A stretch of 12,212 nucleotides of DNA, from NCBI GenBank assembly GCA_005888955.1, contig VBCS01000176.1, forward strand, positions 1 to 12,212, in the 5' to 3' direction. This document shows positions 6,376-12,212 of the stretch, piece after piece (the stretch's first letter is position 1; every line of letters starts with the position of its first letter). The position numbers and the translations under genes were made by a program. The notes under the pieces were generated by a model, which worked only from the letters and a program-made list of their open reading frames with translations, did not search any database and was not told the origin of the DNA. The DNA is from Betaproteobacteria bacterium. GTDB lineage: Bacteria; Pseudomonadota; Gammaproteobacteria; Burkholderiales; Casimicrobiaceae.

Positions 6376-6858
6376 ATGCCGGGCGCAGGGATCCCACTGC
6401 TTTCCGCCGAACCCGAATTCTGCGTGGTCTCGCGTCGGAACGATTCGCTTGGCTCGCGGTGGCGCTGGCGGGTATACGCGTCGCTGTGCATCCTGTCACT
6501 CGGCCTCGCGCTCGGATTCGCGGCACTCGGGGCGTGGATGGTGCTCCCGTATTCCGCGCTGGAAATGGCGGTGCTGTACCTGGCATTCCGATGGATCGAG
6601 CGGCACGCGGCGGACTGGGAGCGGATAAGCGTCTGCGGTGATCGCGTCATCGTCGAGCGCGAGCGGGCGGGAACGCGCACGCGGCGGGAATTCAATCGTT
6701 ACTGGACCCGGGTTGAAGTGGAAGAGGACGCCTTCAATCACTCGTCGCGCCTCAAGCTGTGGTTCGCCGGGCAAGGCGTGTCGTTCGGCGACGAGCTGCC
6801 CGCCGGCAAGCGGGCGATCGTCGCCCGGGATCTCCGGCGCTTGCTGGCGGCGCGATAG
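6376..6858 (+). CDS. DUF2244 domain integral membrane protein
   Basis: A 160-residue membrane protein. After a ~30-residue soluble start with Trp/Arg pairs (RWRWRVYAS), two adjacent hydrophobic segments lie at roughly 34-54 and 56-74, with a short turn (PYSALEM) between them. A basic/acidic C-terminal domain follows, with a CGDRVIVERERAG strand pair and a NRYWTRVEVE segment, which fits the DUF2244 family. The molecular function is not known. Members are often found beside cytochrome oxidase genes in alpha- and betaproteobacteria, and here it sits 49 bp ahead of coxB in the same direction. A role tied to oxidase assembly or the membrane is a context inference only. The ATG at 6376 is preceded by GAGG (6367-6370) at 5-nt spacing; the frame is open far upstream, antisense-like to bioD, and that part is rejected. 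Confidence 0.82.
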   Translation: MPGAGIPLLSAEPEFCVVSRRNDSLGSRWRWRVYASLCILSLGLALGFAALGAWMVLPYSALEMAVLYLAFRWIERHAADWERISVCGDRVIVERERAGTRTRREFNRYWTRVEVEEDAFNHSSRLKLWFAGQGVSFGDELPAGKRAIVARDLRRLLAAR

Positions 6859-6900
6859 CTCAAGCGGGGCCGGCGCGCTGGCAACACTGGAATTCATCGA

Positions 6901-6943
6901 GGGGAGCATGAAACGCAGGGGAGCGATGGCAAGGGGAGCAATG
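6901..6943 (+). promoter_or_regulatory. Triple in-frame purine-block/ATG start modules of coxB
   Basis: GGGGAGC occurs three times, at 6901-6907, 6918-6924 and 6933-6939. Each copy is followed within 0-1 nt by an ATG (6908, 6926, 6941), and all three ATGs are in the coxB frame. From the core AGGGG-like block the spacing is 3, 4 and 4 nt, on the short side for a ribosome binding site but usable. At the protein level the same duplication shows as RGAM-ARGAM. It could raise initiation or yield precursors with different signal n-regions, or be a harmless microduplication. Which start is used cannot be told from sequence. Confidence 0.5.
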
Positions 6944-8086
6944 AAGTCAGCGCACCCGCTGCCGAAGAAGATGGCCGGGACGGCCGCACTGGTTGTGGCG
7001 CTCGTGCCGGCGCTGGCGCAAGCCGCGAAGGAGTACAACCTCCAGGCGCCGGTCACGCCGATCGCCACACAGATCTTCGACCTGCATGTGTACATCATGT
7101 GGATCTGCGTCGTGATCTTCGTCGGCGTGTTCTCGGTGATGTTCTATTCGATCTTCGCGCACCGCAAGTCCAAGGGCCATCAGGCCGCACAGTTTCACGA
7201 GAACACGCTGGTCGAGGTCGTGTGGACCGTGATCCCCTTCCTCATCCTGGTATTCATGGCCGTTCCCGCGACCAGGACGATTCTGGCAATGAAGGACACT
7301 GCGGTTCCCGATCTCACCGTCAAGATCACCGGCTCGCAGTGGAAATGGAGTTACGACTATCTGGATCACGGCTTCGGTTACTACAGCAATCTGAAGACTC
7401 CGGTTGCGCAGATCGAGGAAGGGGAGCCGAAGGGCGAGCACTACCTGCTGGAAGTCGATGAGCCGATGGTCGTTCCGGCCGGCAAGAAAATTCGCCTGCT
7501 CATCACCTCGAGCGACGTCATCCATGCCTGGTTCCTCCCCGCGGCGGGCGTGCAGCAGGATGCGATTCCGGGTTTCGTGCGCGACGACTGGATGAAGTTC
7601 GACAAGACGGGCACTTTCCGCGGCCAATGCGCGAAGATCTGCGGCAAGGAACACGGCTATATGCCCATCGTCGTCGAGGTGAAGAGCGCCGATGATTACG
7701 CGAAGTGGCTCGCCGAACACAAGAAGGCGGCTCTCGCGGCGGCCGACGATCCGAACAAGACCTGGGATGTCAAGGAGCTGATCGCGCGCGGCGAGAAGGT
7801 CTACGCGGCGAACTGCGCTTCCTGCCATCAGCCGACCGGCAAGGGCGTCGCCGGCGCGTTTCCGGCGCTCGACGGCTCGAAGGTCGTCACGGGTCCGAAG
7901 GACGACCAGATCAAGACGGTCCTGAACGGCGTCGTCAGGAACGGTCAGCCGACGGCGATGGTCGCCTGGAAGAGCACGCTCTCCGACATCGACATTGCCG
8001 CCGTGGTCACCTACACGCGCAACAGCTGGAGCAACCACACCGGTGAGGTGATTCAGCCCGCCGAGGTGAAAGCGGATCGGTCGTAG
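6908..8086 (+). CDS. coxB: Cytochrome c oxidase subunit II with fused C-terminal cytochrome c
   Basis: The CuA subunit of an aa3-type oxidase: it takes electrons from cytochrome c and passes them to subunit I. The 392-residue precursor has a cleavable-looking signal (hydrophobic ~23-37, ALAQAA), then two membrane helices (roughly 62-82 and 103-121) and a cupredoxin domain. The CuA ligands are complete: His206 in DVIHAWF, then Cys241, Cys245, His249 and Met252 in CAKICGKEHGYM. A mono-heme cytochrome c domain is fused at the C-terminus, with CASCH (Cys303, Cys306, His307) and a probable axial Met351 in PTAMVAW. This makes it a caa3-like subunit II, as in many betaproteobacteria. Three in-frame ATGs (6908, 6926, 6941), each behind a GGGGAGC block, could all start it. 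I use the first; the third gives a more ordinary signal peptide and 381 residues. Confidence 0.96.
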   Translation: MKRRGAMARGAMKSAHPLPKKMAGTAALVVALVPALAQAAKEYNLQAPVTPIATQIFDLHVYIMWICVVIFVGVFSVMFYSIFAHRKSKGHQAAQFHENTLVEVVWTVIPFLILVFMAVPATRTILAMKDTAVPDLTVKITGSQWKWSYDYLDHGFGYYSNLKTPVAQIEEGEPKGEHYLLEVDEPMVVPAGKKIRLLITSSDVIHAWFLPAAGVQQDAIPGFVRDDWMKFDKTGTFRGQCAKICGKEHGYMPIVVEVKSADDYAKWLAEHKKAALAAADDPNKTWDVKELIARGEKVYAANCASCHQPTGKGVAGAFPALDGSKVVTGPKDDQIKTVLNGVVRNGQPTAMVAWKSTLSDIDIAAVVTYTRNSWSNHTGEVIQPAEVKADRS

Positions 8087-8130
8087 CGGATCGGACACAG
8101 CAATCTGCGAACGCCAGCCAGGAGCAAGCA

Positions 8131-9942
8131 ATGAGCAGCATTCCGCACGATCACGCCGCAGGTCACGGCGTCGATCATGAGCACGCGCATCACCCGGGCG
8201 GGATCATGCGCTGGATCACGACGACCAATCACAAGGACATCGGCACGCTCTACCTGTGGTTCTCGTTCATCATGTTTCTCGTCGGTGGCGTGATGGCGCT
8301 GGCGATCCGCGCGGAGTTGTTCCAGCCGGGTCTGCAGCTCGTCGAACCCGAGTTCTTCAATCAGCTCAATACGGTGCACGGGCTGGTCATGATCTTCGGC
8401 GCGATCATGCCGGCGGCGGTCGGTTTTGCGAACTGGCAGGTGCCGCTGATGATAGGGGCACCGGACATGGCGTTCGCGCGTATGAACAACTGGAGCTTCT
8501 GGCTGCTGCCGTTCGCCGCAGTCCTGCTGCTCTCGTCATTCATCGTGCCGGGCGGGGCGGCCAGCGCGGGCTGGACGCTGTATCCGCCGTTGTCGGTGCA
8601 GACCGGCATGGGCATGGACCTGACGATCTTCGCCGTGCACATCATGGGTGCGTCGTCGATCATGGGGTCGATCAACATCATCACCACCATCCTCAACATG
8701 CGCGCGCCAGGGATGACGATGATGAAGATGCCGCTTTTCGTGTGGACATGGCTTATCACCGCGTACCTGCTGATCGCGGTGATGCCGGTGCTCGCCGGAG
8801 CGGTGACGATGCTGCTCACCGACCGCCACTTCGGCACCAGTTTCTTCAATGCGGCCGGCGGTGGCGACCCGGTGCTGTTTCAGCACATCTTCTGGTTCTT
8901 CGGTCACCCCGAGGTGTACATCATGATCCTGCCGTCTTTCGGGATCGTGTCGACGATCATCCCCGCGTTTGCGCGCAAGCCGCTGTTCGGATACGCGTCG
9001 ATGGTGTATGCGACCGGCTCGATCGCAATCCTCTCGTTTCTGGTGTGGGCGCACCACATGTTCACGGTCGGCATGCCGGCCGCCGGTCAGGTCTTCTTCA
9101 TGTACGTGACGATGCTGATCGCGGTACCCACAGCCGTGAAAGTCTTCAACTGGGTGGCGACGATGTGGAAGGGATCGATGACCTTCGAGACACCGATGCT
9201 GTTCGCCATCGGGTTCATCTTCATGTTTACCGTGGGCGGCTTTACCGGCCTGGTGCTCTCGCTGGTCCCGGTCGACATCGTTCTGCACGACACGTATTAC
9301 GTCGTTGCGCATTTCCACTACGTTCTGGTTGCGGGCTCGCTGTTCGCGTTCTTCGGCGGCATCTACTACTGGCTGCCGAAGTGGTCCGGGCGGATGTACG
9401 ACGAGACCCTGGGCAAGTGGCACTTCTGGACGTCGTTCGTCTTCTTCAACATAACGTTCTTCCCGATGCACTTCCTCGGGTTGGCCGGCATGCCGCGGCG
9501 GGTGCCTGACTACGCGACGCAGTTCACCGACTGGAACGAAGTCGCATCGATCGGCGCGTTCGGGTTCGGATTGTCCCAGCTGATCTTTCTCTACGCGGTG
9601 CTGAAGGCGATCCGCAGCGGGCCGCCCGCGCCCGCGAGGCCGTGGGAGGGCTCGGACACGCTGGACATTCGAGACCCCGCCGCGGGTGAGCTAAAGCGGA
9701 TTTACCTTAAACGAAACGAGCGGTTGATGATGGAACACGCGACGAGAAGGGAACGGCCGGTACCGGCGCAACGCGGAGCCAACATGCGTACCGCGCTGAT
9801 TCTGCTGTCGATCGCCGTAGTCCTTTTCGGCGGTGTCATCGCCGCCGGGTACTCGGGCGGATCGACCGCCGGCATCGGTGTGCTGGGTTTCGCGATCATC
9901 GGCTTCCTGCTGGTCGCGATCCTACGGAACGTGCGCAGATGA
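8131..9942 (+). CDS. coxA: Cytochrome c oxidase subunit I, C-terminally frameshifted and fused to a small membrane protein
   Basis: The catalytic subunit of an A1-type heme-copper oxidase, reducing O2 to water and pumping protons. Residues 1 to ~507 are a normal CoxA. Seen are the heme a ligand His83 (TVHG), the CuB and cross-link block GHPEVY (His259, Glu261, Tyr263), the CuB pair His308-His309, K-channel region TAVKVFNW, and HFHY with His394 and His396 for the hemes. An AGGAG (8120-8124) sits 6 nt before the ATG. After PWEG (residue 507, base 9651) the frame departs from the family. The usual ending is found in the +1 frame as WTFETPPRVS then TAA (9662-9694). The coxA frame misses that stop, runs through ~40 charged residues with rare codons, and enters the downstream two-helix ORF, ending at 9942 with 603 residues. 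Normal CoxA is about 530. A true fusion and a one-base assembly error both remain possible. Confidence 0.93.
   Translation: MSSIPHDHAAGHGVDHEHAHHPGGIMRWITTTNHKDIGTLYLWFSFIMFLVGGVMALAIRAELFQPGLQLVEPEFFNQLNTVHGLVMIFGAIMPAAVGFANWQVPLMIGAPDMAFARMNNWSFWLLPFAAVLLLSSFIVPGGAASAGWTLYPPLSVQTGMGMDLTIFAVHIMGASSIMGSINIITTILNMRAPGMTMMKMPLFVWTWLITAYLLIAVMPVLAGAVTMLLTDRHFGTSFFNAAGGGDPVLFQHIFWFFGHPEVYIMILPSFGIVSTIIPAFARKPLFGYASMVYATGSIAILSFLVWAHHMFTVGMPAAGQVFFMYVTMLIAVPTAVKVFNWVATMWKGSMTFETPMLFAIGFIFMFTVGGFTGLVLSLVPVDIVLHDTYYVVAHFHYVLVAGSLFAFFGGIYYWLPKWSGRMYDETLGKWHFWTSFVFFNITFFPMHFLGLAGMPRRVPDYATQFTDWNEVASIGAFGFGLSQLIFLYAVLKAIRSGPPAPARPWEGSDTLDIRDPAAGELKRIYLKRNERLMMEHATRRERPVPAQRGANMRTALILLSIAVVLFGGVIAAGYSGGSTAGIGVLGFAIIGFLLVAILRNVRR
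9662..9694 (+). other. Relic of the normal coxA C-terminus in the +1 frame
   Basis: Read one base out of phase with coxA, these bases give WTFETPPRVS and a TAA stop (9692-9694). From memory, betaproteobacterial CoxA proteins end in PWEG-xxGLEW-TLPSPxPYH-TFETPP plus a few residues. So this is the expected last stretch in the wrong frame, with the proline-rich stretch (about nine residues) before TFETPP missing. An out-of-frame deletion of ~32 bp, or an in-frame 27-bp deletion plus a small indel, between PWEG and TFETPP would explain it. Confidence 0.65.
9784..9942 (+). CDS. Small two-helix membrane protein (possible cytochrome oxidase small assembly protein), in frame with coxA
   Basis: A 52-residue ORF with two hydrophobic segments (about 2-21 and 27-45) around a YSGGSTAG turn, and a basic end (RNVRR). 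Its first helix (MRTALILLSIAVVLFGGV) resembles, from memory, the tiny cytochrome-oxidase assembly protein usually encoded between coxA and cox11 in betaproteobacteria; the second helix is extra. The ATG at 9784 has GGAG (9775-9778) at 5-nt spacing. Codon use turns typical of its neighbours only from about here, which favours it over the ATG pair at 9727/9730 (71 or 70 residues). Because coxA has lost its stop, this ORF may be made as the tail of CoxA, alone from its own start, or both. Its stop TGA overlaps the cox11 ATG. Confidence 0.5.
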   Translation: MRTALILLSIAVVLFGGVIAAGYSGGSTAGIGVLGFAIIGFLLVAILRNVRR

Positions 9943-10475
9943 GCGACGCCAGGCCCGACGATCCCCGGAAAGCGAACCGGACGCTGCTCTTGAAGCTCGG
10001 CGTCGTTGTCATCGTCATGTTCGGTTTCGGCTTCTTGCTGGTTCCGTTCTATGACCAGATCTGCAAGCTGACCGGACTGCGCGACATCGATAATCCGGAT
10101 CGGCTCGAGAACTCTCAGATCGACCGCGCGCGCACGGTGCGGCTGGAGTTCGACGCCAACCTGCGCAAACTGCCCTGGACGTTCCGGCCGCTGGCAGCGG
10201 TTGTCAGCGTGCATCCCGGGGAGATGGCGCAGGTCGTCTACGAGGTTGAAAACAGAACCGAGCGCCCGATGACGGGGCAGGCGATTCCGAGCTACGGGCC
10301 GCAGTCCGCCGCCGAGTATTTCAAGAAGCTCGACTGCTTCTGTTTCGCCAAGCAGTCGTTCGGGCCGCACGAGAGACGGCAGATGCCGGTCGTGTTCGTC
10401 GTCGATCCAAAGCTGCCGCGCGACATCAACACCATCTCGCTCTCGTATACGTTTTTCGAGGTCGAAGGCAACTGA
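9939..10475 (+). CDS. cox11: Cytochrome c oxidase assembly protein (copper chaperone)
   Basis: Cox11/CtaG, which delivers copper to the CuB site of subunit I on the periplasmic side. The 178-residue product has a short cytoplasmic start, one membrane helix (about 18-37, ending LLVPFYDQICKLTG) and an immunoglobulin-like periplasmic domain. The copper ligands CFCF (Cys133, Cys135) follow the family block GQAIPSYGP..AAEYFKKLD. The Cys in DQICKLTG, near the membrane, is also conserved. The ATG overlaps the preceding stop as ATGA, so it is coupled to coxA and its small tail ORF. No gene fits the 41 bp between it and coxC; the small DUF2970 gene found there in some relatives is absent. Confidence 0.95.
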   Translation: MSDARPDDPRKANRTLLLKLGVVVIVMFGFGFLLVPFYDQICKLTGLRDIDNPDRLENSQIDRARTVRLEFDANLRKLPWTFRPLAAVVSVHPGEMAQVVYEVENRTERPMTGQAIPSYGPQSAAEYFKKLDCFCFAKQSFGPHERRQMPVVFVVDPKLPRDINTISLSYTFFEVEGN

Positions 10476-10516
10476 GCGTAGAGACCGATATCTTACGCAG
10501 GAGCGAGGAGCAGGCG

Positions 10517-11377
10517 ATGAGCGTTACGCCCACGGGCGCAAAGCCGTACTACTACGTGCCGCAGCCATCGTACTGGCCGATCACCGGTTCGTGCGCGCTG
10601 CTGCTGATGGCGTTTGGCGCCGCGGCCTGGTTCAACGCGTATGCGATGGGCCCGTGGCTGGTGCTCGCCGGCTTCGCGGTGCTGCTGACGATGATGTTCG
10701 GCTGGTTCGGCGCCGTGATAGGCGAGTCCGAGCACCGGCTCTACAACAAGAAGGTCGACCTCTCGTTCCGCTGGGGCATGAGCTGGTTCATCTTTTCCGA
10801 AGTGATGTTCTTCGCGGCGTTCTTCGGCGCCTTGTTCTACGTACGCAACATCTCGGTCCCCGATCTCGGCGACCTCGGGCAGAAGCTGCTCTGGCCCGAT
10901 TACACGGCGGGATGGCCGACCAATGGCCCGTATCTGAAGGAAGTGTTCACGCCGATGCAGGCGATCGGCATCCCGCTTCTCAACACGATCATATTGGTTT
11001 CCTCGGGCGGTACGCTGACCGTCGCGCACCACGCCCTGAAAATGGGTCACCGCGGCGCGCTCAAGTTCTGGCTGTTCGTCACCGTCGTGCTGGGCTTTAC
11101 GTTCCTCGGCTTCCAGGCCTACGAGTACGGCCATGCCTACAGCGAGCTGAACCTGAAGCTGTCGACGGGGGTCTACGGCTCGACGTTCTTCATGCTGACC
11201 GGCTTCCACGGATTCCACGTGACGATCGGTGCAATCATGCTGTCGGTGATGCTCGGCCGCGCGTTCCGCGGCCATTTCGACGCCGAGCATCATTTCGCGT
11301 TCGAAGCGGCAGCGTGGTACTGGCACTTCGTCGACGTCGTGTGGCTGCTTCTGTTTATCCTCGTGTACTGGCTCTAA
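10517..11377 (+). CDS. coxC: Cytochrome c oxidase subunit III
   Basis: The third core subunit of the aa3 oxidase; it stabilises subunit I and its proton uptake and binds lipid. The 286-residue product has seven hydrophobic segments and family motifs: PSYWPITGS near the start, WGMSWFIFSEVMFF, NTIILVSSGGTLTVAHHAL, FQAYEY, and FFMLTGFHGFHVTIG. It ends in WYWHFVDVVWLLLFILVYW, the standard C-terminus. A strong GAGGAG (10505-10510) lies 6 nt before the ATG. It is the last plus-strand gene of the cox block and is followed by a stem-loop that could end the transcript. Confidence 0.96.
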   Translation: MSVTPTGAKPYYYVPQPSYWPITGSCALLLMAFGAAAWFNAYAMGPWLVLAGFAVLLTMMFGWFGAVIGESEHRLYNKKVDLSFRWGMSWFIFSEVMFFAAFFGALFYVRNISVPDLGDLGQKLLWPDYTAGWPTNGPYLKEVFTPMQAIGIPLLNTIILVSSGGTLTVAHHALKMGHRGALKFWLFVTVVLGFTFLGFQAYEYGHAYSELNLKLSTGVYGSTFFMLTGFHGFHVTIGAIMLSVMLGRAFRGHFDAEHHFAFEAAAWYWHFVDVVWLLLFILVYWL

Positions 11378-11391
11378 GCTAGATGGCCCAA

Positions 11392-11419
11392 AAGAGCCGC
11401 CGCCTTGGCTACGGCTCTT
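11392..11419. terminator. Stem-loop between convergent coxC and the DUF2909 gene
   Basis: AAGAGCCG (11392-11399) and CGGCTCTT (11412-11419) form a perfect 8-bp stem with a 12-nt loop. Read on the minus strand the stem is followed by TT then GGG, so the run CTCTTTT gives a short U-tract. On the plus strand the downstream bases are CTGCTTG, a poorer U-tract. It lies 14 bp after the coxC stop and 18 bp after the stop of the convergent minus-strand gene, as expected for a shared bidirectional terminator. Confidence 0.6.
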
Positions 11420-11437
11420 CTGCTTGCCGGGATGCGT

Positions 11438-11641
11438 CTAACGCAGACCGCTCTCGCCGATCCAACCGAGCTTGTAGCTGACGACCAGGAAAATGAGCAG
11501 GCCCGCGGATAGCGCAACGCGGATCGCGAGCGCCCTGACCATCCGCGTGCCGCGACCGCGGTCGTGATAAAGGTAATAAAGCGCCGACCCGAGGCTGGCA
11601 ATGATGAGGACCAGTGCGGTGATGACGATGAATCTGATCAA
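11438..11641 (-). CDS. DUF2909 twin-transmembrane protein
   Basis: A 67-residue membrane protein with two helices (about 3-24 and 38-58) joined by a charged cytoplasmic-type loop, YHDRGRGTRMVRALAIR. The ending YKLGWIG and the LIIASLGSALYYL helix fit the DUF2909 (twin transmembrane) family, which is common near cox genes in beta- and gammaproteobacteria. The biochemical role is unknown. The start is set at a TTG (11641) because MIRFIVITALVL matches the family's N-terminus. The frame is open further upstream to 11851, but that part is Arg/Pro-rich antisense of SURF1. No clear Shine-Dalgarno sequence precedes the TTG. It converges on coxC and diverges from SURF1. Confidence 0.78.
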   Translation of the reverse strand: MIRFIVITALVLIIASLGSALYYLYHDRGRGTRMVRALAIRVALSAGLLIFLVVSYKLGWIGESGLR

Positions 11642-11698
11642 GGCGCGGTCGCGATGGGGGCGGAGCGATGGCCTCAGTCTAGAGCAGACACTGAAGCG

Positions 11699-12212
11699 GT
11701 GCCAAACCCGATAGGCTCGTTCTTTGCGCGCCGGCGTTTCCGGCCGACGCTGTGGCCTACGCTGGGCGTCGCAGCGCTGGTCGCAGCAACGGTGGGCCTG
11801 GGAAATTGGCAGCGGCATCGTGGCCTGGAGAAAGAAGCGCTGCGCGAGCAATACGAACGCGCCGCCCGTCAGTCACCGCTTGAATTGACCGGCGTCTCGG
11901 CCGACGCAGCGGCGCTGCGCTTTCGGCCGGTTCGCGCGAGCGGCGTGTTCGACGGACGTCGGCAGGTTCTGATCGACAACAAGGTCTACCGGGGCCGCCC
12001 GGGGTTTGATGTCGTGACCCCGCTCAAACTCGCCAGCGGAGACCGCTATGTGCTCGTCGACCGCGGCTGGATCGCTTTAGGGTCGTATCGCTCCGAATTG
12101 CCCCAGGTGCCGCCGCCCTCGGGGGCGATCAGGGTCGAGGGCCGGATCAACCTGCCGCCAGCGCATTACCTGGAACTCAAGGTGGACGCAGGGACGGGCC
12201 CGGTCCGGCAGA
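11699..12212 (+). CDS. SURF1 family cytochrome oxidase biogenesis protein, 3' truncated by window edge
   Basis: SURF1 (Shy1) proteins help insert heme a into oxidase subunit I. The window holds the first 171 residues. Seen are a basic start (ARRRFRPTLWP), one membrane helix (about 17-34), and the GNWQ block directly after it. The periplasmic beta domain follows with VLIDNKVYRGRPGFDVVTPL, VLVDRGWIALGSY and IRVEGRINLPP, all in family order. The second membrane helix expected at the C-terminus lies beyond the right edge. The start is taken as the GTG at 11699 (MPNPIGSFF). An in-frame ATG at 11654, 8 nt after AAGGCG, would add 15 residues and cannot be excluded. It is separate from the coxC transcript by a terminator and an opposing gene, so it likely has its own promoter. 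Confidence 0.88.
   Translation, partial: MPNPIGSFFARRRFRPTLWPTLGVAALVAATVGLGNWQRHRGLEKEALREQYERAARQSPLELTGVSADAAALRFRPVRASGVFDGRRQVLIDNKVYRGRPGFDVVTPLKLASGDRYVLVDRGWIALGSYRSELPQVPPPSGAIRVEGRINLPPAHYLELKVDAGTGPVRQ

Noticed and set aside
6230..6628. 132-residue ORF after bioD
   Set aside because: Most of it overlaps the DUF2244 gene in another frame, it has no recognisable domain and no ribosome site.
6638..6907. Extension of coxB back into the DUF2244 gene
   Set aside because: Shadow frame; the signal peptide begins at the 6908-6941 ATG cluster.
6947..9471. Long minus-strand ORFs opposite coxB and coxA
   Set aside because: Antisense shadows of high-GC coding DNA, rich in His/Arg/Asp, with no domain; the plus-strand oxidase genes are unambiguous.
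11374..11601. 75-residue minus-strand ORF after coxC
   Set aside because: It overlaps the DUF2909 gene on the same strand in another frame and crosses the terminator; composition is Arg/Ser-rich shadow.
12101..12130. CCGCCGCCCTCGGGGGCG resembling part of the bioF/bioH repeat
   Set aside because: It lies within SURF1 codons and shares only the short CCCTCGGGGGC core, so it is not a second copy.
1..12212. Mobile elements, CRISPR arrays, tRNA or rRNA genes, defence systems
   Set aside because: No transposase or integrase frame, no regular repeat-spacer pattern and no RNA gene fold was seen; the window is core metabolism and respiration.

Overview
The window is high-GC DNA, almost fully coding. 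It reads as a chromosomal segment of a betaproteobacterium. The grounds are the biotin gene order bioB-bioF-bioH-bioC-bioD, the long BioC form, a cytochrome aa3 oxidase cluster whose subunit II carries a fused cytochrome c, and a small twin-transmembrane gene on the opposite strand between coxC and SURF1. The genus cannot be named from the sequence alone.

Layout. Bases 1-251 hold the 3' end of an S9 (prolyl-oligopeptidase-like) peptidase. Bases 256-1508 on the minus strand hold trmL (wobble tRNA 2'-O-methyltransferase) behind comF (phosphoribosyltransferase-fold competence protein). A short AT-rich divergent region separates comF from a plus-strand biotin operon at 1563-6226: bioB, bioF, bioH, bioC and bioD, tightly packed with overlapping stops and starts. 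BioC and BioH make the pimeloyl-ACP precursor, while BioF, BioD and BioB assemble and close the rings. bioA is not in the window.

A 149-bp intergenic region with two perfect dyads precedes the respiratory block: a DUF2244 membrane protein, coxB, coxA, cox11 (CtaG) and coxC. A stem-loop follows coxC. A DUF2909 twin-transmembrane gene then lies on the minus strand, and the 5' part of a SURF1 oxidase-assembly gene runs off the right edge. Together these encode the three core subunits of an A1-type aa3 oxidase plus copper and heme assembly helpers.

Most notable observations. (1) The coxA reading frame is shifted just before its normal C-terminus. The expected ending (...TFETPPRVS-stop) survives out of frame, and the shifted frame runs on without a stop into the downstream small two-helix ORF, giving a predicted 603-residue fusion. 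(2) Two biotin operon junctions, bioF/bioH and bioC/bioD, have each been split by extra DNA (an 86-bp hairpin-rich repeat-like insertion and a 17-bp tandem duplication). In both, the extra DNA is read by a mini-ORF that keeps ATGA stop/start overlaps at both ends. (3) coxB begins with three in-frame purine-block/ATG modules. I saw no clearly new multigene system. The rest is ordinary core metabolism and respiration.
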